NCBI GenBank assembly: GCA_024803745.1
Contig: JANJXV010000016.1
Location: 46,085,763-46,149,762, forward strand
DNA: 64,000 bases
From: Megascapheus bottae
Taxonomy: Eukaryota > Chordata > Mammalia > Rodentia > Geomyidae
Direction of reading: 5' to 3'
A program made the translations under genes and the position numbers. This document shows positions 10,706-22,552 of this stretch, in pieces. Numbering within the stretch: position 1 is the stretch's first letter; every line of letters begins with the position of its first letter. Below the pieces are notes generated by a model, which saw only the letters and a program-made list of their open reading frames with translations, did no database searches and was not told the origin of the DNA.

Positions 10706-13417
10706 CAAATCTCTATTGTTAGCAAATACGGATTTGTGTTGATATTCATTTTGATAAAGTTGTCCCCCCCTTACTTCCACCCATGCAGATTCCCTATGTG
10801 AATGCTGGAGTGCTCAGGCAGAATGACCACACCCGGTAAGCCTGCTCCACAGAAACGAGCAAATAGCTCCCTGAGAGTTCCCACCCCTCACGCCTGTGTT
10901 TGTGGAGTGCAGTAGAATGGCTGGAGGGGATGGGCAGGGCACAGGTGGTGACCCCGTGATCCTGTTCTGAACACTTTCCCACCGGGGAGGCGGACAGCAT
11001 GGCCATGGGGCAAACAGGAAAAGAAATTGCTGTCAGAGAGGAAACCTAAGTCTCATGTTTCTGGAAAAGAAGAGTTCACTGTGGAAATTTTTTATCTCTG
11101 GCCACCATTTCTGCCACAAATTTCTTCACTCCATCATACTGAAACAAAGGCTCTCCTGGCCTGGGAAAATGTGTTCTTCATAAGGTGTGGGGCTCAGGGC
11201 TGCTCTAGTTCCTAAGCAATTTGCCGGTTTCCAGTTTGGAAGGCAGGGAAGGCCCTGGAGAATAAAGCTGAGGACAACTTCCCTCTCTGTGGGAGAGCAG
11301 CAGCATGTCACCATGCATGTACCAAGCAATGCTAGATGAATGTGTTTATGGTTTGGGCCTCTTGTGCCAAAGGAGAAGCATACAGCTTGGTTAGTTGTAC
11401 ACATCACAATTTAAAAATTTTTCAAAAATCCATGGTCAACAGTAAGCAGTTAGGTAAATCTTGCTATGTCCTCTCAAAGCCTCAACATGGTGAGTCATAG
11501 TGGAGCTGGGCTACAGCTTTCCTCCAGGGACCTTGGTCCCCAGGGTTGCGGTGAGCCCAGACCGTGGTTTACAACCCTTAGGGGCTGGAAATACCTTACC
11601 AATGCATGGGAAATGAGGTCTGAGGGATCTGGAAGTCAGGATGGTTATGGTGAATTCTGGGAGCTGATGACTGCCGAAGAGACAGATTGGGAGTGGCACA
11701 GATGGAATGGAGAAACAGAGGCAAAGGGGGCCATGTAGTGGCTCAGTGGCCAGCCTTCACTTAAATGGAGATGTGATCTGAGGGTGCCCGCTGAGCTGAA
11801 CGCTGAATTGTTACATCCCCACTGGCTACAAGGTAGGTAGCAGGAAGAAGAAGAGGGGCAAGGCAGGAGACAAGCTCAGTCCAGCTGTGGGCCCCGGGCT
11901 GCTATTGGCAATGCAAGCCCTTTAAACAGGGTGGACATGCTTCACAGACACTGGTCATTTCTACAGAACTCTGTCTGTAAGTCAAGCATTTGCCTAGCTC
12001 TCTCCTAGCACAGTTATGGTGCCAGAGCCAGAATGACCAGCAACTCGGAGCATAATGGCTCTAGAGTTTGGCAGCCCAATAACCGCATTCAGGTGCAGAT
12101 GAAATGGATGCCTCTAGGCTGTGCTGTGCGTTTTCTTGCACATGGTTCTATCAAAGATGGTGTAAGTGTGAAATACTTAAAAAGAGCAAGAAAAAAAACA
12201 CGATCAATGCTTAGCAACAATCTCTCGCTTCACAAATGATGCTTCAGCCATGGTTCATGACATGCCACGGTTGCCTCAACTCAAGGCATTTTGGATTTAG
12301 ATTTCCTAGTGTCTCAGATCCACATTCTGCCAGCTGTCTTTGGTCACCTGTTATCTGCTTCTTCTCTGCAGTTGCCTATGGAGGTGATCCTTCTACTGAG
12401 GGGCTCCCTAACTTATTCACCAGCTACTTGGTGAGTGCCTCCTGCAGTCTCTTAGGGAGGTTGCTGGCTCCCCTACAACCTTTGCCTAATATACCCCAAG
12501 CCCAGGGTGGGTGGCTTTAGAACCACACCTCTTTGTAGACTCCTTGGGGCCCATCTGCTACTGTTACCTTCCATCTATCCTTCCTGTGGCATATCATACT
12601 TCACAACACCTGCCACAGGAAGGGACAATGAGTGCTGTTTTCCAGAATATACACCCTTGGCATTCTAGATCTCAGTGGTAGGCTCTTCTGTCACAAGGAT
12701 GCATGGGGTATCTATTAACTATAGGCAGCCTTGTAACTGACTGGCCAACCTGAAGGCTTCTTAGAGATCTGGCTGTCAACAGAAGGTGCATGATGGGGAC
12801 CTGCCTCCTGGGGAGGGGCACACCATGGGGACCTTTGCAATACCCAGTCTGGCAGTCAGGCCAGAGGCATGCTGGATACCTTTAGGAAGCACGGCCTGTG
12901 CTCCTGTGGTTGGGCTTGGTGCCAACACCTGGCGGCTCCTGCCCAGCACCTCTGCTGGGAAACATCTTGGCACAACTGGCCCCATCTTTGGGTCAAGAAC
13001 CCATCCTGGAAGTGGACCTCTGGCACTGCAGCACACTAGGCTTGATGTTCTCCATAGTATCCACTTCTCATTTACTTAGTGGTCTGTTCCTGTCAGCAGA
13101 GGTCTGGGCCAATCTATTTGTCAGAGCACACAGGAAAGAGAGGTAATCATTTGAGGAATCAGGAATGAGTGTCGCGTTTGCAGGCCCGAAACATTCCATC
13201 AGTGGATGAGATCCCATTGTGGTCCAGAACTGCCTGAGCCAGGGGTGGTGTTACTACATGTCGAGGAGTCACCAGGTGCTGTGGGCAGAGCATAGGTACC
13301 TAGGAACCATTCTGGGTGGTTAAGAATCCCTCCGTTCTAACACCAGCCAGTAGCACACATGACTAACCCACTTCAGAAACAGAAACACATTCTAGAGGTA
13401 TGATCTGAGGAGCATGT
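10706..13417. other. Unassigned intronic sequence
   Basis: The longest stretch of intron 2 without recognised repeats. Overlapping frames of 80-97 codons at 12.78-13.15 kb on both strands have no known motif. Confidence 0.45.
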
Positions 13418-13640
13418 TGCCCTTTTTCTCTTTCTTTCCTTTTCTTTCTTTCTTTTTCTTTTTTTTGTCAGTCATGGGACCTCAATTCTGGGCCTGGGCA
13501 CTATCCCCGAGCTCTTCAGCTCAAGGCTAGCATTCTACCACAATGAGCCATAGCACTCCTTCCATCCTTCCCTTCTTCCTTTCCCTCCTTTCTCTCCCTC
13601 TCCCTGCCCACCCCTTCCCTCTCTTCCTTTCTTTTTTAAG
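13418..13640 (-). mobile_element. Geo-type right monomer in reverse, embedded in pyrimidine tracts
   Basis: A reverse right monomer (13465-13557, gtcagtcatgggacctc to tgagccatagcac) has T/C-rich tail sequence on its low side and an 80-bp cct/ctt-rich tract (13557-13637) where the left half should be. Confidence 0.65.
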
Positions 13641-13846
13641 ATTTGTTTCAAAGAGAAATCCTGCTAACACAAATAGTCTGAAAACAAATCACTCTGGCTC
13701 TAGGTCATCACTGGCTTAAACATGAAATTCTAGAAATCTCCAAGCTGGCATAGGTAAATGTGGCTCACATAATGAGCCACTATTGATGCCACAGAAAACA
13801 AACGTGATGATAATGTCTAGTGTCTAGTTAAAGTGACTCAGATGCT

Positions 13847-14051
13847 GCTTTTTTTTTTTTTTTTGCCAGTCCTTGGCTTGAGCTCAGGGCCTGAGCACTG
13901 TCCTTGGGCTTTCTCAAGGCTAGAGCTCTACCACTTGAGCCTCAGCACCACTTCCGGCTTTTTTCTATGTATGTGGGGTACCAAGGAATCGAACCAGGGT
14001 CTTCGTGCATGCTAGGCAAGCACTTTAACCACTAGGCCAAACTCCCGGCCC
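13847..14051 (-). mobile_element. Young IDL-Geo type SINE, reverse
   Basis: Complete, with a 15-base T tail and an exact duplication gactcagatgct (13835-13846, 14052-14063). Belongs to the subfamily whose left monomer carries an extra ttaa (reverse: ctttaaccactaggc). Confidence 0.95.
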
Positions 14052-14063
14052 GACTCAGATGCT

Positions 14064-15246
14064 TTTAAATTACACTGGCAAGCACAGTTTTCTCACGTGT
14101 TGCCAAGGTGCTATGCAACAGGAAGAGAGACTCTGGAGATCTTGTGCATGCCAAAAGCATCTTCTGTGGGCATGAACAACAGCACCTGGGAAGAGGAGGG
14201 GTCCCAGAGCTCCCAGGGCCATGAGACAGTCATCACTCTGCTCTGCCAGCTCTATCAGGTGGCAGGAGGGCTTGCTTTCATAACTGTATCCAAGAGGCAA
14301 ATTCTAAGGCCATGAGTTGAAATGTCATGCAATGTCATACAATGGCCATCTTCAAAGGCACATGTTATTTCACATGAAAAAGAAGCAATCTGAATGATAT
14401 CCTGAGTTTCTGTTGAGAGGAACACTGGAACACTCAACCTAAACTGGCAAGAATATTTCTACCAGTTTACCCACAGACAATGGGACAACTATGTAAACAT
14501 GGTCAACATGTGATGAGAAACTGGTCAATTTAAACTTCAATTAATAAGGACTGGTAATACTCTGTTGCTGAGTCACACAACTGACATGTCCATCATGAAA
14601 GGGTGATGTTCACCCACACACATCTACAGAAAGACACAAAAATGTAAAAGCAGGTCAAAGCACTCTCCATAGCATGGATCCAACTGAAAGCACTGCCAGA
14701 GGGCTGGAATAATTTTATCAAATGTGTGTCACTTCAGGGCAAGGGATTACTTTCTCTTGGTCTGAATTTCCTTTCACAATATGCTACCAGCAGAAAAAGC
14801 TAAAAAGCTTTCAAAACAAAGTAGTTTTTCCGAGTGTTTAACCATAGAAAATGTTTACACCAAGTTAGACTTAGAAAGCAGGATTACAAGCTATAAACAC
14901 GATGCGTTGAACATGTGAGAGAGTAAATGACTAGGGAAAATACTTTGTTCAGGGAGCATGAATGCTCACCATCTCCACTCTGGAACCCTGTTGGGTCTGC
15001 TAGAGAATGCAGCCACCACAAATGTTCCCCAGTGAATACTGCTGGAAGAGAACAGACAGCAGTCAGGAAGACGCCTGAAGAATGGCCCAAGTAGGCTCCC
15101 TGAGTGGCTGCATTCCTCTGGGTGGTGGGTGCCTCAGGCTGTGTGGCGTCTCAGAGCTGCATCAGCACATTCTCCCTGCGCCCACTCCAGGACAGCCCTG
15201 CAGGCATGTGGTTCTCCACATTCCCACGCCTCCCAGTAGGAGACCT
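14064..15246. other. Unassigned intronic sequence
   Basis: Nothing recognised. Confidence 0.5.
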
Positions 15247-15371
15247 TTTGCCTTGCCTTGCCTTGCCTTGCCTTGCCTTGCCTTGCCTTGCCTTGCCTTT
15301 CCTTGCCTTGCCTTTCCTTTCCTTTCCTTTCCTTTCCTCCCTCCCTCCCTCTGCCCCCCCCCTCTCTCTCT
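15247..15371. repeat. (TTGCC)n / (TTTCC)n pentanucleotide microsatellite
   Basis: About ten ttgcc copies grade into ttgcc/tttcc mixtures and then (CTCC)n and a C run. No SINE body is attached on either side. Confidence 0.95.
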
Positions 15372-16504
15372 TAAAAAAAATAGAAATAGAAAGCTTCCAA
15401 ACACAAAAACTTCCAGGAATCAGAGGCAGTATAAAATCTCACATGTTTCATGAGGAGCCCTTGCACTAGACCAGAGAGAGCCTGACTTCACCAGTCTCTG
15501 TAAGTAAAGAGACCCAAACAAGGCCAGTTTACAAATGTCCCTGGAAATGACACAGCCTCTGAGGAAAGAATAAATGGGAGTGTTGAGAATCTGAGAAATT
15601 CCTGCTAATGAGTGAGCTCCCAACTTAAAACCAATCATAAAATACTCCAAGAAAAACACAATGAGCAGGCTTCACAGCCTGATACTTGGTGACTCTATCA
15701 ATGCCTGACCAGTGTCAACATTCTACTTTGAAGAACATCACTTATTACTTTTCATAGCAACCTACTTAAGGGAAATCAGAAATACAATGTCATATAGCTT
15801 CTGATAAACCTTAGCATTTACAAATGTTTGTCTCCTTGTTCTAGAAAATCAAGAGCCCAGAACAAGCAGCCACATGCATGGCTACAACATGTGTGTTTAC
15901 TTCAAGAGTCTTCCCCAGGTTCGGGCATCCAGGGTGAGGCCTGGAGATCCGCAAGGCCTACTTCTACTAGTGTTTGAATGAATTTTATTGGATGCATTAG
16001 ATGTTAGTGCTTTCATTTCCTGTTTAGTTAAGCTAAAATTAGGAAGAGACACTCTGAATATCCTTTTCTTGTTTTGGTCTTGTGTTCTCTAGCCAGAGCC
16101 TTCCCAAATGCTCTTGAACTTTTGGGACACTGGAGGAGAGGTAAAGAAATAAGACACAGGAAACTGCAACAGAAACAAATTATTTTAGGGATAACTATCG
16201 GAGAAGTCGTCCCTAACACCCACCAGTCTTGCAACCTGGACATGCAAACACCAGCCCAGTTCCTCTGTCATGATCACTTCATCCTAGGCTACTGATCTTT
16301 TCTACCTAGGCAATTATGAACATGAAAGGCAGAATGGTAGCTGCCGTCTACCTGAGGGAAAGGCCCAGAGACTTTAACTATTGGCAGAAGAAGCCTGTAA
16401 AGACAGAGGGAAGAAGCCGTGACAGTGGACGCAAAGGCCTGGCCTCTGGATCCCACTCTTTTCCACAGTGGACAGTAAGGTCAGAGTCCTTAAGAAAATG
16501 TCTC
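15372..16504. other. Unassigned intronic sequence
   Basis: Nothing recognised. Confidence 0.5.
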
Positions 16505-17004
16505 CGGTGGTGGTGTGGTGGCTCACACCTATAATCCTAGCTACTCGGGAGGCTAAGATCCGAGGATCCAGGTTCAAAGCCAGGACCGGAGACTCTTATC
16601 TCCAATTAACCTCTAAAAAAAACGGGAAGTGGGGGGCTGGGAGTTTGGCCTAGTGGTTAAAGTGCTTGCCTAGCATGCATGAAGACCCAGGTTCAATTCC
16701 TCGGTACCACATACATAGAAAAAAGTCAGAAGTGGTGCTGAGGCTCAAGTGGTAGAGCTCTAGCCTTGAGAAAATCCAAGAACAGTGCTCAGGCCCTGAG
16801 CCCAAGCCCAAGACTGGCAAAAAAAAAAAAAAAAAAAAAAAAACGGGAAGTGGGGCTTGGATAAAGGGTAGCTCAGGGACAACGCCTAGGCCTAGTGGTA
16901 GGGTGGCAGCCTTGAGCTGAAGAGCTTAGGGACAGCACCCAGGCTGAGTTCAAGCCCCAGGACCCACAAAAAAAGAAAGAAAGAAAAGAAAGAAAGAAAG
17001 AGAA
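16505..17004 (+). mobile_element. B1-dID-like SINE interrupted by a later SINE
   Basis: B1 left half (16505-16600), then after the inserted element the right half resumes at about 16841 and ends in (GAAA)n near 17004. The right half contains a partial tandem duplication (ggtagggtggcagccttgag part repeated). Flank copies gaaaatgtctc and gaaaaagtctc lie at about 16494 and 17003. Confidence 0.9.
16635..16840 (+). mobile_element. IDL-Geo type SINE nested in a B1-dID SINE
   Basis: Complete young-subfamily copy with a long A tail. The host sequence aaacgggaagtgggg is duplicated exactly at 16620-16634 and 16841-16855. Confidence 0.97.
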
Positions 17005-17016
17005 AAAGAAAAAGTC

Positions 17017-17469
17017 TCTTAACCAGGAGAAGACCTTTTTGTTCCAAAAAGGTGAAAACCAGATCACTCCTAGCCTATTGTCTGGGCCCCAAATGCTGTC
17101 TCCTTTTGCCTGTAATAATGGAACTTGGGAACATCTTCTTCGAATACTGCTTCAGAAACCTAAAACAAAATACAGGCCATTATGTTGGAACTAAATTATT
17201 ATTATTGTACAGGTGCTTTCTTCCTTGTGAATGCATTATATAGTTGTGTCATTGCTTAAAAATGGTATTTCATAGGAGATAATCCACACATGATACCTGT
17301 ATATGTCTCACATGATAGAAAAATATCTGTGATTTCTACTCATGACAAAGTACAAGATACAGAAAAATCCCATTCCATTCTGCTAGCTTTGTTTCTGCTG
17401 AGGATGAAAGAGGACACATACCCTGCTCAGTCACAGCACACAGCCACAGCATCATTCATACCTAGCTAT
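17017..17469. other. Unassigned intronic sequence
   Basis: AT-rich; leads into the 17-bp minisatellite. Confidence 0.5.
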
Positions 17470-17604
17470 GGCTCGCACGGGGACAAGGCTCACACCTGGA
17501 TGCAGCTTGCACATGGATAAGACTTGCATCTGCAGAAGGCTCGGACCTGGATAAGGCCCACATCTGCAGATGGCTGGCACCTGGGCATAACTCACATCTC
17601 ATAC
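17470..17604. repeat. 17-bp minisatellite, about 8 copies
   Basis: Consecutive 16-18 bp units of the type ggctcgcacctggataa alternate with versions holding catctgcaga. Units differ at several positions each, so the array is old. Starts at ggctcgcacgg, ends before tcatacttgg. Confidence 0.8.
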
Positions 17605-17979
17605 TTGGAGCCTAGCAGAGGATAGGGGAAATTCTTTACTACCAGGGGAAAAGATGATTTTTTAAAAAAGAAAACATTTTATTAATTATGTTCTAAAATC
17701 TATGTGCCAGTGACTGCATATAGATTCCCTTCTTGAATACTTGTTTGTTAAACATGACATTTGAAATATGATGTAAAAGTCAGTATAAATAAAATCTTTC
17801 AAAAAAAATTAAAAAAAGAAAACATTCAGAGTCGAAGTATTCACACATGTTAAGTATGGCCAAATTCTATAAATAAAAGCTGAAGACAGGCTTAGAACTC
17901 TCTCCAAGAGCTGTGGCCTTAGATAAGAAAAGTGCTTTGAACCTGCTGTCAATAGCTAGCCCTAGTACCTTTTTCTTCT
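17605..17979. other. Unassigned intronic sequence
   Basis: AT-rich with A-run clusters near 17665 and 17800 that may be old retroelement tails. Confidence 0.4.
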
Positions 17980-18148
17980 CTGTAACAACTTTATTGAGAT
18001 ATACTTTGAGTTTTCCCATTAAAGTACACAAGTTCATACTTATAAAGATCTCTGGTTCTAGAACATTTTTATCACTCCGCAACTAAATTCCAAACTTCTA
18101 GCTCTCCCTTTCCTCACCCTGACAACTGTGAATTAACCTTTTGTTTTT
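17980..18148 (-). mobile_element. L1M 3' UTR fragment, reverse
   Basis: aactttattgagatatac, cccattaaagtacac and gaacatttttatcac match the reverse of the L1M 3' end. With the fragment at 19.11-19.33 kb it probably represents one reverse L1 split by two SINEs and other sequence. Confidence 0.7.
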
Positions 18149-18160
18149 AAGATTTGCTTA

Positions 18161-18318
18161 GTCAGGCGCCGGTGGTATCTCTCGCCTATAATCTTTAGTT
18201 ATTTAGGAGGCTGAAATCTGACAATTGCAGTTTAAAGCCAGCCCTGAGCTGAAGAGCCCAGGGACAGCACTCAGGCCCAGAGTTCAAGTCCCATGACTGG
18301 CAAAAGAAAACAACAACA
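18161..18318 (+). mobile_element. B1-dID-like SINE with internal deletion
   Basis: The B1 left half joins directly to the end of the right half (gagctgaagagccc onward), dropping the linker. Exact duplication aagatttgctta at 18149-18160 and 18319-18330. Confidence 0.9.
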
Positions 18319-18459
18319 AAGATTTGCTTACCCTACTTTTCACACACAGCTGACTGTGTTCTGTAATATCACTGCAAACACTGAACTAGTGAATTTGGAG
18401 TCATGGCTCCTGGAGAAAGACAGGGTCAGGTGACTGGGAGATTTTGGTCATAACATTTT

Positions 18460-18646
18460 TTTTTTTTGCCAGTCCTGGGGCTTGAACTCAGGGCCTGAGC
18501 ACTGTCCTTGGGCTTTTTCCTCAAAGCTAGCACTCTGCCACTTGAGCCATAGCACCCCATCTGGCTTTTTCTATGTATGTGGTACCGGGTCTCTGTGCAT
18601 GCTAGGCAAGCACTCTACCACTAGGCCAAACTCCTGGTCCTGCTAA
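18460..18646 (-). mobile_element. IDL-Geo type SINE, reverse
   Basis: T tail, right monomer and left monomer to ctcctggtcc, with taacatttt at 18451-18459 and 18647-18655. The left monomer has lost about 14 bases around ggaatcgaaccc. Confidence 0.9.
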
Positions 18647-18738
18647 TAACATTTTCAACAACCAGTTGGTACATCATCTTGTTTTCCGTGTGTCTTGTTT
18701 AAAGACACTTTAGTAACTAGGCACTGTTGAGTCATAAT

Positions 18739-18877
18739 GTTGAACTCATGGCCAGCATGTCTTAACAAAGCTTCTCTAGCACCCACATCTATGTGAGGCC
18801 TATCACAGACTGCTGTGCTGAGAGCACTGGGCAGCACTCCATCCCTGTGCTTGGAGCAACTCGAAACAGCAAAATCA
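18739..18877 (-). repeat. Inverted repeat copy A (139 bp)
   Basis: Its reverse complement matches 20031-20170 with two mismatches and one terminal base of difference. Homology stops abruptly on both sides. Not a SINE I recognise. Confidence 0.9.
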
Positions 18878-19109
18878 TCAACTAGACACACAAAAACACC
18901 TTGTGCAAACAGTGGCGTCGAATAAACTGTAACAATGATGTTGGCTTATCATAGGTGCTAAGATAGAAAACAGAGCCTCATTGTGTTCCATCTCAGCTAA
19001 CAAGCTGCATATCGAGTGACTCCGTGCATGTCTTCCACGAGGAGTACTGATTTGGAGTTACAAATAAAATTCAGCAAACACAGAACCTCTGAATAATGAG
19101 GGTCACAAT

Positions 19110-19330
19110 ACGTGGCCTTGGGTTTCTAGCATATATTTTTTAAGTTTAGCTTCATACTGTGGCATATGTTGGTACTTTATTCCTTATGGCTTCTTCTTCT
19201 GGCCAGGAAAACATTCTCTTATATCAATATGTGTGTTCTGTTATCCACTTATCAGCTAGTGGACACTTGGGGTTTTGTTTATGGATAGTGCTGCTATGCA
19301 CACTCCCCTCTAGTCTTTACATGGACTCAC
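19110..19330 (-). mobile_element. L1 fragment, reverse: 3' end of ORF2
   Basis: Reads as antisense L1 around the phrases gtggacacttggggttttg and ggatagtgctgctatgca, from the stretch just upstream of the 3' UTR. Its order relative to the 17.98 kb fragment fits a single reverse L1. Confidence 0.65.
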
Positions 19331-19925
19331 ATTATCCACACACTATGGGTTCTGTTGGTGGTTTTATATCTACCCTTACAAAGGATACTGTCCTGTCATT
19401 TTACTGTCATGTTCTCCTGTGGTTTGGGAGAAGAGATTACTGTGAGAGGCATATTAAATTTTCTAAATGTAGTGTGGATTTATTTCACAATGTGTAAAGA
19501 ATGCTGATTTTGTTCATTTGTGATAGCAAGACAGTTTTCATTTAAAATCTGTTCCAGTATGGAAAGCTGTAGTGGCAACATGAGGGTAGCATAGTGGTTA
19601 CTAGTCTCTGGAGACCAGATGCCACAGACAGGCTGTGGATTGGCTGTTGACCCTGAAGACCCCAAAAATAAGAGACATTGAGTCTTCACTGTGATAGGCA
19701 AGTGTGTCTCACTGTCTATAGGTGTACCAGTTCCCTAACTCTGCTCTGGATTCTAGCCAGAACTCCATGACTAGGGTGAGAAGGCCCTGAGTTTCCTAGT
19801 GACAGGATAAAGGGTCACAGAAGTACATATGGGTCTAGCCAAGGACTCAAGAAGATAGACCACATAAACACTTAGGCGGCAAGTGCTGCCTTCTTATAGA
19901 AAGGACTCTGGAGCCCTAGAAGGAA

Positions 19926-19927
<2 letters not shown>
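19331..19927. other. Unassigned intronic sequence
   Basis: Part of the spacer between the inverted repeats; the low end may still be L1. Confidence 0.4.

Positions 19928-19961
<34 letters not shown>
19928..19961. repeat. (CA)17 microsatellite
   Basis: Uninterrupted run between aggaaata and ctacagac, about 70 bp before inverted repeat copy B. Confidence 0.95.
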
Positions 19962-19963
<2 letters not shown>

Positions 19964-20030
19964 CAGACAGGGTGCAGGATGTCAGCCTTCGAGCTAAAGG
20001 AGGCAAAGTTATCTGAGCTGCAAGGGATAT

Positions 20031-20170
20031 TGATTTTGCTGTTTCGAGTTGCTCCAAGCACAGGGATGGAGTGCTGCCCAGTGCTCTCAGCACAGCAGTC
20101 TGTGATAGGCCTCACGTAGATGTGGGTGCTAGAGAAACTTTGTTAAGACATGCTGGCCATGAGTTCAACA
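20031..20170 (+). repeat. Inverted repeat copy B (140 bp)
   Basis: Partner of 18739-18877 in opposite orientation, 1.15 kb away; begins tgattttgctgtttcgag and ends catgagttcaaca. Differences are a/g at about 20116 and 20137. Confidence 0.9.
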
Positions 20171-21316
20171 CAAAGGTCCTTGTCTTACTTTAGCTTCAGC
20201 AATTTCACAGTGACAAAGTGTGCCTCCCTTGGGCCATCATCCAACTCTACAGCTCCCTATGCACTGAATGACAAGGCCCATGGGTGCACAGGCTGTCTGC
20301 TTAGAGCTTTCACCTGTTCACCTTTCCCTTATAAGCTAGCAAAGCTGTGATCTGCACTGCTGCAGGAATGAAGCCTATGGTCCTTAAAGTCTGATAGAGA
20401 CAGACAGCAAGCCACCCTGAGAGGCATTCATTACATTACAATGCAAAATGGAGGATGCAGAAGGGCCAGAGGGAAATGTGGGCTAATTAGACTGAGGCCA
20501 GAATTTGTGGGAAGGTGGTGAGTCAACAGGTAGATTATCCAGTGATGTGACAGTCAGAGTTCCAGCAGGGTCAGAACCAAGCTGGTGCTCCCAGAGAGGG
20601 CAACTGTCAGAGAGGATGGAGACACTGGAGGCAGTGCAGAGTGCAGAAACCTCTGAGTCCTCTGTCACCCAGCCACTGAGGAAGGACAGCTGTGTGGACC
20701 TCTCAGTGCCATCAACAAGATACATAAGCTTGGCCAGAATGCAGATGCAGAGCTCACTGATCTTATAAGAAGGAGCCTGCCTGCTGTGAGGCCAGGGGGT
20801 CTCCTGCTGTTGGCCATCACCATAACAAAAATAACAGACACTAACATTATAGGGCATAGACTGTAAGCTGGTACAAGGTTCAGCATGTCATCTCACTGTA
20901 ACTTAAGGGGTAACAGCCTAGCACGTGCATTTGTAAACAAGGGCATTTAAAAGAAGGACACAGAGGACAACCACAGCAGCTAGCTCCCCCACCTTGGCTC
21001 TCTGGTCCTCTCATTTGGAACACCACTGCTGCTTTCTTTGGCCTCTCAGCAGATTCCTCCTACAAAGCCCTTTCAAGGGTGTTGTAGTGATTCTCTACAA
21101 GAATCCCACTGCCTTCTCTGCCCTGAGAAACTGCATACGGTAGGTTCTCCCTGGAAGACCAGCCTTTCCAAGTCAGCTACACTGGGTATATTGGTCTGTC
21201 ACAAGAAGGATAACCATTAACAAATCAATGATAAACAAAACACCATTTTCTTAATTTCAAGTTTCACTACAGATCATTCTTCATATAATTTTATTTTTAA
21301 ATAAGGTTTTCCTAAG
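20171..21316. other. Unassigned intronic sequence
   Basis: Nothing recognised; frames up to 124 codons on the minus strand lack familiar motifs. Confidence 0.45.
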
Positions 21317-21550
21317 GTTTTTTTTTTTTTTTGGTGGGGAGGGTAGACATGGGGCCTGGGTGCTGTCCCTGAGCTCTTCATCTCAAGGCTACTGCCCTAC
21401 CCCTTGACCTATGGCCCAACTTCCTGTTTTCTAGTAAATTGGAGACAAGAGTCTCAGGTTCTTTAGTGCCCAGGCTGGCTTTGAATCTTGATCCTCAGAT
21501 CTCAGCCTCCTGAGTAGCTAGGATTACTGGGTACACTACTGTACCTGGCT
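21317..21550 (-). mobile_element. B1-dID-like SINE, reverse
   Basis: T tail at 21318, right half, linker taaattggagacaag and B1 end ctgtacctggct. Imperfect flank copies ttttcctaag (21307) and gttctcctaag (21552). Confidence 0.88.
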
Positions 21551-21588
21551 AGTTCTCCTAAGTCTTGAGATAAGAAAAGAAAAATTGA

Positions 21589-21794
21589 GGGCTGGGAGTT
21601 TGGCCTAGTGGTTAAAGTGCTTGCCTAGCATGCATGAAGACCCGAGTTTGATTCCTTGGTACCACATACATAGAAAAAAGCCGGAAGTGGAGCTGAGGCT
21701 CAAGTGGTAGAGCTCTAGCCTTGAGAAAGTCCAAGGACATTGCTCAGGCCCTGAGCTCAAGCCCAGGACTGGCAAAAAAAAAAAAAAAAAAAAA
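21589..21794 (+). mobile_element. Young IDL-Geo type SINE
   Basis: Near-consensus copy of the extra-ttaa subfamily with an A tail of over 20 bases; duplication aaagaaaaattga at 21576-21588 and 21795-21807. Opposite in orientation to the SINE ending 38 bp before it. Confidence 0.95.
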
Positions 21795-22109
21795 AAAGAA
21801 AAATTGAAATGCATTTCTGAGATGTGAGCAGCATAAGGTCCTACCATGAATCCAACACCAGTTCCCAGTCTCATTCCAACCTCCCACCTAAATGTGTAAC
21901 TTATTTTCACATGAAATTATATTGTGATAACCTTTCCAGGTATTCACAGGTAAATATTAACCAAAGTTATAATTTAAAGCTAACATTTTCACCTCATCTT
22001 AAAGAGATGTAGAAAATATATACTAGAGACCACAAGTTTCATTCTTAGGCTTCTGATGACTGATAGCCTACTTGCTCCCATTTAAATACTGGAAGTATCA
22101 GGACTCTTG

Positions 22110-22192
22110 TTTTTGGTTGGTCATGGACTTGAGCACTGTCACTAGGTCTTTTACTCAAGGCTAGTGCTCTATCCCTTTCAGCTACAGAGCTA
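22110..22192 (-). mobile_element. Geo-type right monomer fragment, reverse
   Basis: gtcatggacttgagcactgtc through ctcaaggctagtgctctat; left half absent. Confidence 0.6.
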
Positions 22193-22321
22193 CTTCCTCA
22201 GTACTCTTGTATTCCATATTTAAAAGGCAGAAGTCAACACTATTTAGGGTGGAAATGCAGCTTAACTAATTTTGAGCATTTTAAAAAATGTAATGTTTGC
22301 CAAATATTCATTTTAAAAATC

Positions 22322-22546
22322 TAGGTAGCCAAAGTCCAGCAGCTCATGCTTGTAATCCTAGCTACTCAGGTGGCTAAGACTTAAGGATAGAAGTTCACAG
22401 ACAGAATAGCAGGGAAGCCCATTAACCAGCAAAAAGCCAGAAGTGGAGCCATGGCTTAAGTGGTAGAGTGCCAGCATGGAGAAAAAAAGCACAAGGATAG
22501 TGCCTAGGCTTGGAGTTTAAGCCCAAGGACTAGAACAACAACAAAA
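22322..22546 (+). mobile_element. Old B1-dID-like SINE
   Basis: Both halves recognisable but diverged; ends in caacaacaaaaat. Lies head-to-tail with the next SINE, about 360 bp from exon 2. Confidence 0.8.
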
Positions 22547-22552
22547 ATCTGG

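Noticed and set aside
12776..13146. Overlapping frames of 82-97 codons on both strands
   Set aside because: Moderate GC content and a chance lack of stops; no motif, start context or splice-site pattern favours any of them.
16635..16840. tRNA-gene-like A and B box patterns in this and other SINEs
   Set aside because: They belong to tRNA-derived SINE monomers that lack a foldable cloverleaf and carry A tails and target duplications.
18655..18891. A 78-codon minus-strand frame over inverted repeat copy A
   Set aside because: The matching copy B does not keep the same frame open beyond the shared segment, and I recognise no protein.
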